DNA from: Streptomyces sp. NBC_01451 | GTDB taxonomy: Bacteria; Actinomycetota; Actinomycetes; Streptomycetales; Streptomycetaceae | Assembly (NCBI RefSeq): GCF_036227485.1 | Contig: NZ_CP109479.1 | Location: forward strand, 3,224,001 to 3,288,000 | Reading direction: 5' to 3' | Length of the DNA: 64,000 nt | Part shown: positions 8,250-17,237 of the stretch, piece after piece | How positions within the stretch are numbered: the stretch's first letter is position 1 | Layout of the letters: each line of letters opens with the position of its first letter | Position numbers and translations under genes: made by a program | Notes under the pieces: model-generated | What the model saw: only the letters and a program-made list of their open reading frames with translations | Databases searched by the model: none | What the model was told of the DNA's origin: nothing

Positions 8250-9017
8250 CTATCCGCCGAGGACGAGGTTGTGCAGACGGGCGACGCCGAGCATGGCGAG
8301 GTGGACGCCGTCGCCCTTGAGGCGGCAGTCACGCAAGATCTTCCAGCCCTTCATCCGGGCGAAGGTGTGCTCGACGCGGGCGCGAACTCGCTTGTGTGAG
8401 CGGTTGTGTTCCTCCTTCCAGGTCGGCAGGTAGCTCCCCTTTTCGCGTCGGTGTGGGATGACCAGGCCGGTCCCCTGGTAGCCGCCGTCGGCGATCGTCA
8501 TGGTGGTACCGACGGCAGCCTTGGCTCCGGACTCTTCCCAACGACGGGAGTCGTGTCGACTACCGGGCAAAGGCCGGCCGACCACGACGACCAAGCGGGT
8601 GTCGGCGTCGATAACGACCTGGTGGGCTGTGGAGTAGCGATAGTTCTTGGACTGCTCGGCGACCGTGCGGTCGCGGGTCGGCACCTAGGTCCCGTCCACG
8701 ATGAGCACAGTGTCCTTACGGAACCGTCTTCGCTGCCGGAGCGCCAACAGCGGACCGAGGCGGTCGATGATCCGGTCTGCGGCCGACTTCGAAATCCCGA
8801 ACAACGGAGCCAGCTGTCGCATCGTCAAGTTCGTACGCCAGTAAGCCGTGACCAGCAGAACACGGTCCTCCAGCGGCAGACTCCAGGGACGCCCGCGCTG
8901 TTGATCCGCAGCCTGCTCGCGTCGAACCTCGGCTACCAGCTTGGCGAAGCAGCGCGGGGTCAGACCCGTGAAGGGCTCTATCCATGACGGCACCGACGCC
9001 GTGATCACACCAGCCAC
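8250..9017 (-). pseudogene. IS5-family DDE transposase with an in-frame stop
   Basis: Closely related along its whole length to the intact transposase at 25691-26458. It reads from GTG 9017 to TAG 8250 in one frame, but the Leu codon after V-D-G-T (the first catalytic Asp region) is replaced by TAG at 8685-8687, so the product is cut at about a third of its length. The downstream part still has A-D-G-G-Y, with the second Asp, and R-V-E-H, with the Glu. The mutation falls exactly where the active site is built, so the copy is dead unless it reads through. Confidence 0.9.
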
Positions 9018-9075
9018 GCAGTGATGGTTGCACCTCCCAACGGCCGTCAAGAGGCTGGCCATAGAGTGAGGCGCC

Positions 9076-10112
9076 ATGCGAAGCCTGGACCATCTGCCGA
9101 AAGCCCATCTCCATCTCCATCTCGAAGGTGCGATGCGTCCCGCCACGCTCGCGGAGCTGGCGGGCGAGCGTGGCGAACGACTGCCAGATTCAATCGGCTT
9201 CACCTCGTTTGAGGACTTCGGCGCTTTGTACGGCGCCGCTGCCCGGGTGGTGCGCGAGGGCCCGCGCAGGAACCTTCTGCGGCTGGTACGCGAGGTGGTC
9301 GAGGACGCCGCCGCGGACGGAGCGGTATGGATCGAGCCGCACTTCAACCCCCTGACCTATGAGGGCGATCCGGACGCCGCGCTCGACGTCCTGGACGCGG
9401 TGATCGACGAGGGCCGCCGCGCGGGCGCGCGGCTGGGCGTCGGCTTCGGCGTCCTGTTGTTCGCCCGACGCAACGCGGACCCGTCGGAAGCGGTCGAGGC
9501 CGCCCGCCTGGCGGCTAGACGATCGGATAATGGGGTGGTCGGCTTCGGCCTGGCCGGAGATGAGGCCCGCCATGCCCCTGAGCCGTTCGCTGAGGCGTTC
9601 GCCATCGCCCGCGATGCCGGGCTGATTCCCGCCCCGCACGCAGGGGAATTTGCCGGCCCGGCCGGCATGCGCGCCGCACTCGACGTACTCGGCGCCCGAC
9701 GGATCGCCCACGGCGTACGGGCAGTCGAAGACCCGGCTCTTCTTGCCCGCCTGGCCGCGGAAGGCATAGTCCTCGACGTCTGCCCCACCTCCAACGTCGC
9801 CCTCGGGGTCGTCGCATCCCTGTCTGCGCATCCCCTGGCGCGGCTCCTGCAAGCAGGAGTCCGGTGCACCCTCAACGCGACGACCCTCTCCTGTTCGGGC
9901 CGGGTCTGCTGCAGGAGTACGAAACAGCCCGCACCGCGCTCGCCCTCACCGACCCCCAACTCGCCGCCGTGGCCCGTACCTCGCTCGAAGCCTCCGGCGC
10001 CCCGCGCGCCACCGTGGAAGACGCAGTCACCCGCATCGGCGCATGGCTGGACATCCCGGGCCAGGCAACTACGCCTCCCAACCCAACAAGCATGTCGGCC
10101 GCCGCACCATAG
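9076..10112 (+). pseudogene. Adenosine deaminase with a frameshift in its catalytic Asp-Asp motif
   Basis: The intact enzyme would deaminate (deoxy)adenosine to (deoxy)inosine. The zinc ligands are visible: H-L-H-L-E-G at residues 13-18, H-A-G-E near 192, and A-H-G near 214. The normal N-A-D-D-P motif is broken at about 9877-9880: one base is missing, so the frame turns into an unrelated tail. The other frame continues with D-D-P-L-L-F-G and runs to the TAG at 10112 with a normal ADA C-terminus (L-E-A-S-G-A-P). The lost frame holds the last metal ligand and catalytic residue, so the product as read is inactive. A sequencing error would give the same picture. Confidence 0.85.
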
Positions 10113-10153
10113 GCGCCGTCTGGAACAACCAGCCAGAGATTGCGGGACAGCCT

Positions 10154-12988
10154 TTAGTCAATGGCAGGGAGCCCTGGGTCATAGGCCTGAAGGTGTTCAG
10201 GGCACAGCCACAGGCTGTCGCCTGCGGCTGTTGTCCTACGCATGAGGCCACCGAACTCACGACCCGGGTCCACCTGCAACAGAAGGTACCGAAAAGTTCG
10301 ATATCCCCTGCGTGCCTCATCATGCGCGGATCCACCCAATCGACCCACAGCCGCCTCAATTTCGGTCGCACTTCCCTGCGCGTTCAAAAAATCCCGGCCA
10401 GTGGCAAGCGTTTCCACACCAGCCTTCATATTTTCAGAGACCGAACTCGAAGCCAGAGTCCCCACGATAGGCACAGCAAGCGAAAGCAGAGGAACCACCA
10501 GGGCCAGGAAAGGCTGAATCTCGCTCACGACGGATCTGGAACACCTGATTTCATATGTGGCCGGCACCCAGGCATGCGTCTGATTGGTTTCCTCACAGAA
10601 CAAGGTGAGCACATACCGTCTCGCCAGTGGATTTTTGCTGCGCTGCCGTGACAACGCGAAAAGACTGGGACAGTCGTGCATTTCATTGGCGAGCATGTGC
10701 CGAATCGCGCGAAACTGAAAGGCGATTTCAGAGAGCCCACGCTTCAGTTGCAAGTCACTGGCCAACTGGGCCCCGGCAAGCATTTGGAAGCCTTCTTGCG
10801 TGCGTACTTCCGCCGCTTTAATCTGTTGACTGAGGGCCCGCAGGCCTACTACCGAAGTCGAATCAGGACTAAATCCGGTCAGAAGACTTACGATGTCGTG
10901 GGTTTCCGCGCAGGCGTGACAGGCCACAGACGCCACGCCTTTACTCTTGAGCTTCTCCAATATGGGAACCGGAAAGCTTCCAGCACAAGAATCCCCCTGC
11001 AGAGAACGAGTGGGACACGGTACTGCAAACTGCGGAGAAAGACCCTGCCATCTTTCACTGACAAGGTGCTGGGTGGAGTCTCGAAGCAGCGCAAGGAACA
11101 TATAAGGAGACGGCCCGTGCACCGAAATACGCAACTCGCGGTCATTAATCAGTTCCAGCAGGGCGCCAGCTCCGTACTCTTCACACAGAAGATAGACACC
11201 ACGACGCCACCGCAGGCTGGTCCAGTACTTGTTGTTTCGCACAGTTAGCCAAGCAATAAGACCGACCGGGGGCTCGGAGAAACTGCACAGGAGTGCGGCC
11301 GAATGCTCACCGGAAGGGACAGGACGTCGCGGATCCCATGGCACCGAGGGTCTACTGTATGGCACCAGTTGACCGACAAGGGCAGCCCGTCGCCCAGGAA
11401 GTCGGTAGGAGACGTCGAATTTCTCCATAAGCCTCAGAAAGTAGGGATGAAATGAGGCAGGGTACCCTTCCCTCCCTGCCGAATTTCCCCAGATTTCACC
11501 CAGCCGCTCGTAACGCAGGACCCCGTCCTCATCCCGCGTTATTTTGTCTTCCAGCACGTATCCGATGGCTTTGGTCAACCATTCAGGTTGCAGGATGATG
11601 ATGTCCCGCAGCCCTTGATCCTGATCGAAGTGGATAATGTGCCCCAGATCGTGAAGCAGCGCCGCCAATGTCTCCGTGGCAGCATCTTCGAGACCTATCG
11701 ACTGACACATGGAGATGAACTCTTCCCAGCCCATCCACGGATCACGCTGGGCTCGTTCGAGCACGACGTCACGAGCTTGGATCCAGTACTGGCTCAGCAG
11801 CTCCCCCATCTGGGGGAGCTTTGCCGCCTCCCGAGCTATCGCCTCCTTCAGCGTCCCAATCCCGGCGCCAGTGAGGCTGTCGACTGCGTACTGGCCCACA
11901 AGGACCGGCCCAAACTTCCTCTTCAGTTCGGGGTAGTCCAACTCGGGCTGACGCCCCTCCGACTCACTGTAGGTAGACACCACGATAATCCGTGCACCAT
12001 CTCCAGTTCTCAGCCGGACGCGCCTTATCCATCCCTCGACCGCATTCTCTTCCTGTCCATCACGTGGACGCCAGACCAACAGGTAGAGGGACCTTTGACT
12101 GTAGAAGAACTGATGACTGATTCGATAAACTTCCTGCCCCCCGAAGTCCCAGACATTGAGGTGCAGTTGCCGGGCAGACTTCACTATTCCGTCCGGGTGA
12201 GGGAGTCTTAGATCTTCCACTTCGATTCCGTGGGTGGTTGGCCTGTCGGCCACAAATTCCTGACCACGCAAGGCGCCTACCAGGGAAGATTTTCCTACAT
12301 TCCCCTCTCCGATGACCACCAGTTTCGCCTCATACAATTCCTCGACCCGCTCTTCCAGGCTCGTGAGGTAGGTGAGGAGAGCCGGCACTCCCCTGCCCAA
12401 CAATTTGGCGATGGAGTCCGACAGAGCTGGACATTCGAGCCTTAGGTCGATCGTGTCAGGAAGTCGACCCAGTCGTGGCGGCAGCACTTTGAGTCGTTGG
12501 CTCGCTATACGCAGCGACCGCAGGCACTGAAGACGACCGAGCGAACCAGGGAGGCTTTCCAGTAGTGGCGCATTTACAATCAATTCTGTCAGCGAGCCGA
12601 GATTCCCCAAGAAGTCAGGAAGCGTCTTCACGCTGACACCCTGCAAGGAAAGACGCCGCAGGTGTGGAAGTTCCATGATTCCGCTGGGAACATCCGTCAA
12701 TCTCTGACCTCGAAGCGTCACAGACGTTAGCGTCCTCGGAAGATTGGCCAATTCACCCAGCGGCTCGCCTCCAACGAAAGAGACAGCCAGATTGGTGAGC
12801 AGCGGAAGACTGTTCAACCAGGTCGGGAGTGAATCTCCACGATACTCGAGGAGCTCAACTTCACTAATTCGATGGGCAATATTCTTCAGCCGATTCGGCA
12901 TTTCGTGGATCGGACCGGACAAGCGCACACGCCAACCTCCCGACACTTCGAAGGCGTCCACAACCACGCTATACGCATGAGACCCCAT
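10154..12988 (-). CDS. Roco-family protein: leucine-rich repeats, ROC GTPase, COR domain
   Basis: A 944-residue signalling GTPase of unknown role. The start ATG 12988 has GGAGGGGG 6 nt upstream; an earlier Met at 13075 lacks one. The order is LRR (about residues 56-196, six or more L-P-x-x-L/L-x-x-L units), then ROC with P-loop G-E-G-N-V-G-K-S-S (227-235), switch T-T-H-G-I-E, and D-F-G-G-Q-E (281-286). The expected N/T-K-x-D base-recognition motif is weak (V-S-T-Y-S). COR follows (about 370-530). Next comes a likely zinc site with Cys at about 658, 668, 690 and 693 (C-H-A-C), then a tail with W-V-P-x-x-Y-E-I and a hydrophobic stretch near 825-845, as in other bacterial Roco proteins. G+C is visibly lower than in neighbouring genes, so it was probably acquired by transfer. 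Confidence 0.9.
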   Translation of the reverse strand: MGSHAYSVVVDAFEVSGGWRVRLSGPIHEMPNRLKNIAHRISEVELLEYRGDSLPTWLNSLPLLTNLAVSFVGGEPLGELANLPRTLTSVTLRGQRLTDVPSGIMELPHLRRLSLQGVSVKTLPDFLGNLGSLTELIVNAPLLESLPGSLGRLQCLRSLRIASQRLKVLPPRLGRLPDTIDLRLECPALSDSIAKLLGRGVPALLTYLTSLEERVEELYEAKLVVIGEGNVGKSSLVGALRGQEFVADRPTTHGIEVEDLRLPHPDGIVKSARQLHLNVWDFGGQEVYRISHQFFYSQRSLYLLVWRPRDGQEENAVEGWIRRVRLRTGDGARIIVVSTYSESEGRQPELDYPELKRKFGPVLVGQYAVDSLTGAGIGTLKEAIAREAAKLPQMGELLSQYWIQARDVVLERAQRDPWMGWEEFISMCQSIGLEDAATETLAALLHDLGHIIHFDQDQGLRDIIILQPEWLTKAIGYVLEDKITRDEDGVLRYERLGEIWGNSAGREGYPASFHPYFLRLMEKFDVSYRLPGRRAALVGQLVPYSRPSVPWDPRRPVPSGEHSAALLCSFSEPPVGLIAWLTVRNNKYWTSLRWRRGVYLLCEEYGAGALLELINDRELRISVHGPSPYMFLALLRDSTQHLVSERWQGLSPQFAVPCPTRSLQGDSCAGSFPVPILEKLKSKGVASVACHACAETHDIVSLLTGFSPDSTSVVGLRALSQQIKAAEVRTQEGFQMLAGAQLASDLQLKRGLSEIAFQFRAIRHMLANEMHDCPSLFALSRQRSKNPLARRYVLTLFCEETNQTHAWVPATYEIRCSRSVVSEIQPFLALVVPLLSLAVPIVGTLASSSVSENMKAGVETLATGRDFLNAQGSATEIEAAVGRLGGSAHDEARRGYRTFRYLLLQVDPGREFGGLMRRTTAAGDSLWLCPEHLQAYDPGLPAID

Positions 12989-13278
12989 GCCCGCCCCCTC
13001 CGAAGTGCCGACTCCGTGCCGCTGCGAAAGCAGGTGCAAGAATATCCATGCCAACAGAGAGAGGAAAGAGGGCATCCGAGATCATCCGGGAATCCCTGGC
13101 AAGACGCCTGGTCGAACGCGCACCGGGTCTTCGTCCGATACCGGCGAAGCGGAAGATCTGGCCATGGAACGCCAACGGCAGCTTCAGGATGGCTGACCCT
13201 CAATCAAACGTATTCCACCCTCAGCCCGGCTCGACTTGCTGAGACCGCGTTTGGGATCTGTCGTGTCACCGTGCTGAT

Positions 13279-13941
13279 GTGGTCGTTGAGCTTGCTGTGG
13301 GCAGTACTGGGGGCGGGTATCCGTCGGACCTGGCGGATGAACCGTGGGCGTTGGTCGAGCCGTTGCTGCCGCCGGCGAGTGCGGGCCCGAAGGGTGGGCG
13401 GCGGGAGAAGCATCCGCGGCGACGGACCGTGGACGCGATCTTCTACGCGGTGCGGACCGGCTGCGCTTGGCGTCAGCTTCCGAAGGACTTCGCGCCGTGG
13501 CCCAGTCCGTCCGCACCGCCGACACCGTCCCTGCGGTGACACGGGGCTTCGATGCGAGCAAGAAGGTCAAAGGTCGCAAACGGTTCCTCGTCACCGACAC
13601 CCTCGGCTTGCTCCTGGCGGTCCACGTCGTAGCGGTCGGCATCCAAGATCGCGATGGTGCCAAGCACCCACTGCTGTGGACCCGCCTCGACCACCCTGAT
13701 GTGCGGAAGGTCTGGGCCGAACAGGGCATCGTTGGCCGTCTGGTCGACTGGACCTCCCAGATCCTCGGCCGCGAGCTCGGGATCGTCGGCTGAGGCGCTG
13801 GCCAGCGCGGCTTCCAGGTGCAGCCGAAGCGGTGGGTGACTGAGCGCACGCTGTCGTGGATCACTGCCCGCCGGCGCATGACTCGCGACTGCGAGAGCAG
13901 CCCGGCTCACTCGGAGACCCATGATCCGTTGGGCGATGATC
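13279..13941 (+). pseudogene. IS5-family (DUF4096 + DDE) transposase, multiply broken
   Basis: The N-terminal part Y-P-S-D-L-A-D-E-P-W-A-L-V-E-P-L-L-P and the segment up to W-R-Q-L-P-K-D-F are in one frame. An internal deletion then joins to G-F-D-A-S-K-K-V-K-G-R-K-R-F-L-V-T-D-T-L-G in another frame. Near the end, Q-P-K-R-W-V-x-E-R-T-x-S-W-I and M-I-R-W-A-M-I appear in further frames. At least two frameshifts and one internal loss make it non-functional. Confidence 0.85.
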
Positions 13942-14047
13942 GGGGTCATGGTCTGCCGCCTGACGCGGGGCAGACCTGCAACTCGGCCTGGACCCAAACC
14001 GCTTACCCAGCTGCGGTGACGCGCCAGAACACCAGTACCGTGCCGCT

Positions 14048-14614
14048 GTGCCCAGTGACAAAGCCGACCGCCGCGGGCTCTGGGACGCCGCTGCGGTCCG
14101 TGCCCGTATCGCCGCCATGGCCCAAGGAGACCCTGGGCGCCAGCGTTTCGGGTCCTCACACCATGGATATCGACTTCGGCCTCCTCTGGCAGAGGACACG
14201 ATCTGGCTGTTCGAGCAGCAGCACGGTGTCCGGCTGCCCGCCTCCTACCGCAGCTTCCTCAAGGATGTCGCCGACGGAGGAGCGGGACCCCACTACGGCC
14301 TCCTGGGCCTTACCGAGGAAGTGGACGCCGAAGAGTCCCTGCACGACCTTCGAGAGGGCGGCCGACGCACGGGCTTCCTGTCCACGCCGTTTACGCACAC
14401 CACCGAGTGGTCGGGGCGGGGCAAGGAGGGTGATGCCAACTACTCGGTCGGAGGGAGTCTGGTCATCGGGGAGTGCGGTTGCGGCACGTTCCACCGGCTG
14501 GTCGTCACGGGGAGAAACGCTGGCCAGGTCTGGCTCGACGATCCTGACTGGGGTGGCCTGACACCGGGGCCGGACTTCCGGGACTGGTACCTGGCATGGC
14601 TGGTTACGACCTGA
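14048..14614 (+). CDS. SMI1/KNR4 (SUKH) family protein
   Basis: A 188-residue cytoplasmic protein of the SUKH fold. Visible hallmarks are I-x-x-F-E-Q-Q-H-G-V-R-L-P-A-S-Y-R-x-F-L near residues 52-72, G-G-A-G-P-x-Y-G-L-L, a second-half W-S-G-R-G, and G-C-G-x-x-x-x-L-V near 150-165. Bacterial SUKH proteins often act as immunity proteins to polymorphic toxins or as regulators of cell-wall and secretion functions; no toxin gene is adjacent. The start is GTG 14048, without an obvious ribosome binding site. It lies between the broken transposase and the right inverted repeat of the same IS type, so it may be IS cargo. Codon use is close to that of the host. Confidence 0.8.
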   Translation: MPSDKADRRGLWDAAAVRARIAAMAQGDPGRQRFGSSHHGYRLRPPLAEDTIWLFEQQHGVRLPASYRSFLKDVADGGAGPHYGLLGLTEEVDAEESLHDLREGGRRTGFLSTPFTHTTEWSGRGKEGDANYSVGGSLVIGECGCGTFHRLVVTGRNAGQVWLDDPDWGGLTPGPDFRDWYLAWLVTT

Positions 14615-14670
14615 CTTCTGCGGCCCGAGGCCCGTCCGGGCGAGCTGGTCGGCAGATCTCAAACGCGGTC

Positions 14671-15084
14671 CGAGGGGCGGCTAGCGGCTTTGCCGATCAT
14701 GCGGTACGACGCCTGGAACAGCCGGTTCGCTGGCTGCAGGCACCACGGACGGTGCCGCTGGAACCGTGACGGGCCACGTCGGCCCGGTAGGCATGGAGGT
14801 GCTTCCTCGCACCCTCCCCACGATCTCGAACATTCGCTCCTGTTCGGCGAGGGTATGTCGTTGTTGGGTCCGTCCGGAAAGCCGAAATCGGTACCCGGCA
14901 CCGGCCCACCCAGGTCGCCGTCCGCGCCGCGGTTTTCTCCTTCATCCGAGATCTTCTGCAACCGCCCCCGGCTGCGACAGCAACCCATGCGGGGCTACCT
15001 GCCCCCACATGCCCCGAAGCTCTCGGCTGCGGCGATGTCGTGGCGCCAGCCAGTGCGTACGGTGCTTGCCCTCATCGTCAACTC
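14671..15084. other. Intergenic region with no recognised gene
   Basis: About 410 bp between the right inverted repeat of the IS5-type relic and an IS3 fragment. Frames are open on both strands but show no recognisable motif. It is probably decayed mobile DNA. Confidence 0.45.
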
Positions 15085-15231
15085 TGCTGTCCCGGTGGCG
15101 AATTGGCTGGACTCACGCCCAGGTCCCGAGCCACCTCGGTGACCGTCCGGACCGGGCCGACGCCACGGCGTCCCGCTTGAACTCCTCCGAGTACCGCTTG
15201 CCCTGCTTGTTGCCCACCTGGCTCTGTTTCC
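15085..15231 (-). pseudogene. Fragment of an IS3-family OrfA (helix-turn-helix) transposase subunit
   Basis: On the minus strand the sequence reads G-K-R-Y-S-E-E-F-K-R-D-A-V-A, the standard OrfA start. After a frameshift it continues as V-R-T-V-T-E-V-A-R-D-L-G-V-S. Nothing of OrfB is seen. A short dead remnant. Confidence 0.8.
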
Positions 15232-15354
15232 TCCGGAACCTCACGTCCCAGTCTCCAGGTGCCCAAGTCCACAGGGGAAGCTTCGACCCAGGGAAATCGA
15301 ACTCGACGGTGCGTCAAGAAGGATTGCCGTGACCTCGTCCCGCCCATACGACAG

Positions 15355-15390
15355 GGCAGGGCCCGTTGAGAACGCCCCGAGGGCCCTGCC
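15355..15390 (-). terminator. Hairpin terminator after the DUF3455 gene
   Basis: Inverted repeat GGCAGGGCCC (15355-15364) / GGGCCCTGCC (15381-15390), 25 bp beyond the stop of the minus-strand secreted-protein gene. Confidence 0.65.
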
Positions 15391-15415
15391 TCTCATGGCT
15401 CTACCGCCTACCGCC

Positions 15416-15967
15416 TCACTTGGCGGGCTTGTAGAACGCGTACGTCGCGGAATAGGGAACGCTCACCTGGTCGGTGCCGGTGCAGGCCGTGGCGGGGGCG
15501 ACGCCGCCGTGGGTGTTGAGGCGCTGGATGTAGGAGACGCCGGCGAAGACTCCGGTGCCGCGAGTGGCGGTGGACTGCAGGAGGAGCTCCGGGATCGTGC
15601 CGGCCTTGGGCGAGTTGGCGATCGCGGCGGCGTTGACCGCGCTGCCGTCCACCGTCGAGACCCAGACGGGGCCGCGGGAGTGGAGGGCAACGGTGCGGTG
15701 GGAGCGGTCGTTCTTCGCCCAGAGGATGGCGGCGGGCTCCAGCAGCTTCCAGACGCCGTCGGTGCAGGTGTAGGTCTGGACGCCCTCGGCGGAGAAGACG
15801 CCGGTCAGCCGGTTGCCGTCGGGAACCTTCAGTGCGGCGGGAGCGTCGACGCCGGGGCGGGCGGACTGCGAGGGCGCGGCCTGGCCGACGGTCGCGCTCA
15901 GGAGCGTACCGGCGGCCACGGTGGCGAGAGTCGCGGTGGTGAGGATGAGACGCTTGGCGAGTTTCAT
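15416..15967 (-). CDS. Secreted DUF3455-domain protein
   Basis: A 183-residue protein with a clear Sec signal peptide (K-L-A-K-R-L-I-L-T followed by a hydrophobic stretch, predicted cut after G-Q-A-A near residue 31). The mature part matches the DUF3455 pattern: an early V-P-x-G-N-R-L, F-S-A-E-G-V-Q-T-Y-T-C, a central W-V-S-T-V-D-G-S-A-V and a late G-V-S-Y-I-Q-R-L-N-T-H-G-G. Biochemical function is unknown; it acts outside the membrane. Two Cys (in Y-T-C and A-C-T-G-T) may form a disulfide. The start at ATG 15967 follows GGAGAC; a longer frame from 16045 has no signal and is rejected. The gene is monocistronic with its own terminator. Confidence 0.8.
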   Translation of the reverse strand: MKLAKRLILTTATLATVAAGTLLSATVGQAAPSQSARPGVDAPAALKVPDGNRLTGVFSAEGVQTYTCTDGVWKLLEPAAILWAKNDRSHRTVALHSRGPVWVSTVDGSAVNAAAIANSPKAGTIPELLLQSTATRGTGVFAGVSYIQRLNTHGGVAPATACTGTDQVSVPYSATYAFYKPAK

Positions 15968-16442
15968 CGGGTTTGTCTCCAGAACGTTTTCTGAACTCTG
16001 AACTCGGAAATCTGAACCAGGTCGTGAGTGCGGCACGGATGTCACGCAGGTCCCTGTGCCGGGACTGTGCGGTTCGCCGCCCTCCGGGCACGCTAATCGG
16101 TCCCGCGTCCTCGGCTCCGCGCCGTCGTGTGAGGATCAGCTACGAGAACATGAACAACTCGTGTGCATCACGGCCTGGTTGAGCGTGACGACCGTGGGGC
16201 CCCCAATTGCCGGGACTGCCCCGGCGGAGATCATCACGTCTCACGAGTAGGGAGTATCGCCGTACGGGTTTCAGCCCGACGAGGGCCTGCGGGGCACGTG
16301 GACGGGCACGCCGAGGCGCACTCCGGACGTCCGACGTACCGTCAGGGCAGCCTGACACCGCGGGTTGCGGCGCCCGAAGGGTGACGAACAAGGCTCGGCA
16401 TGAACAGGGAATCTTCCGTTCGGCGAGGAGGTTCGCAAGGGC
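15968..16442. other. Divergent intergenic region
   Basis: About 475 bp between the divergent DUF3455 and cap-like genes, so it must hold both promoters. No gene or clear operator was recognised. The ribosome binding site GAGGAGG for the right-hand gene is at 16425-16431. Confidence 0.5.
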
Positions 16443-17150
16443 ATGGCTGTCATCCACCGCACGACCATGACCCCCGGCAAGCTGGAGCTCCTCACGGCAT
16501 GGCTGCCCACGCGGCCCTGGTATGTCGGCGCGGCGCGTGGGCCGGAGTTGAGCAAGGCCGGGGGGTTTCGGCTCGACGATCCGGAAGGGGAGGTGGGTAT
16601 CGAGTTCCTGGTGGTCACGGACTCGTCGGGTGAGGAGCCGGTCTCCTATCACGTGCCGCTCAGCTACCGGGGCGCGCCGCTCGACGGAGCCGACGAGGCG
16701 CTCGTGGGCACGTCCGAGCACGGGGTGCTGGGCAAGCGGTGGGTGTACGACGGGGCCCACGACCCGGTGCTCGTCGGCCAGTTGCTCGCGTTCCTCCAAG
16801 GCCGTACCGAGGCGCAGGCCCAGAGCGTGAGCGACACTCCCGACCCCTCTGTCACCGGCTCCTTCACGGGGGCCGGGGTTTCCGCCGAGGTCGGGTCCGT
16901 CGCCGCCACCGATGGGGAGTGCGGCACCGTCGTCGTGGTGGAGACCGGGGCTGCGGGAAACAGCGAGGCGGGGAGTGCCACCCTGACCGTTCAGGTGACC
17001 CGCGTCCTCCCGCCGGAGGAGTCGGCACAGCAGGTCCCCGACATCGGCACCACCGGGGCTCGGGGTCACGTCACCGCCGCCTGGCGCCTGCCGGACGGCA
17101 GCGAGAGGCGCGCCCCGTTCGTGCTCGTCGGCGGCGCCACGATGCCCTGA
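16443..17150 (+). CDS. Maltokinase N-terminal cap-like domain protein, stand-alone
   Basis: A 235-residue soluble protein. Its first ~110 residues look like the N-terminal cap of actinobacterial maltokinase (L-L-T-A-W-L-P-T-R-P-W-Y, later L-G-K-R-W-V-Y-D-G-A-H-D-P-V). The kinase domain is absent; instead there is a ~120-residue tail of unknown type with many Thr, Gly and Val. Relatives are often named glucan-branching or maltokinase-like by this domain only. A role in alpha-glucan metabolism is therefore only a hint. ATG 16443 follows GAGGAGG by 11 nt. It sits alone with an unrelated secreted protein downstream. Confidence 0.68.
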   Translation: MAVIHRTTMTPGKLELLTAWLPTRPWYVGAARGPELSKAGGFRLDDPEGEVGIEFLVVTDSSGEEPVSYHVPLSYRGAPLDGADEALVGTSEHGVLGKRWVYDGAHDPVLVGQLLAFLQGRTEAQAQSVSDTPDPSVTGSFTGAGVSAEVGSVAATDGECGTVVVVETGAAGNSEAGSATLTVQVTRVLPPEESAQQVPDIGTTGARGHVTAAWRLPDGSERRAPFVLVGGATMP

Positions 17151-17237
17151 GCAGGCCGAACCTGCGCGCCCGCGTGTCACGGGAATCGACACGAAAATCA
17201 ACGGCGGACGCAGATCCTCCGTCCTACGATCGCTGTC

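Larger units (their letters stand above)
13243..14670. mobile_element. IS5-type element relic bounded by 21-bp inverted repeats, enclosing an SMI1/KNR4 gene
   Basis: The left end (13243-13263) reads GACCGCGTTTGGGATCTGTCG. The right end (14650-14670) is its inverted copy with two mismatches. Inside are a broken IS5-type transposase (13279-13941) and then an intact-looking SMI1/KNR4 gene. Normal IS5 elements are about 0.9 kb and end soon after the transposase; this one is 1.43 kb. Either the IS carries a passenger gene, or two relics of the same IS happen to flank the gene. No clear target duplication was seen. Confidence 0.6.

Noticed and set aside
12988..13075. Upstream start of the Roco gene with a hydrophobic leader
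   Set aside because: The leader would make an exported GTPase, and the ATG at 12988 has a far better ribosome binding site.
14690..15142. Plus-strand frame of 150 codons in the IS-rich gap
   Set aside because: Composition is unlike a gene, no motif, and the region is decayed mobile DNA.
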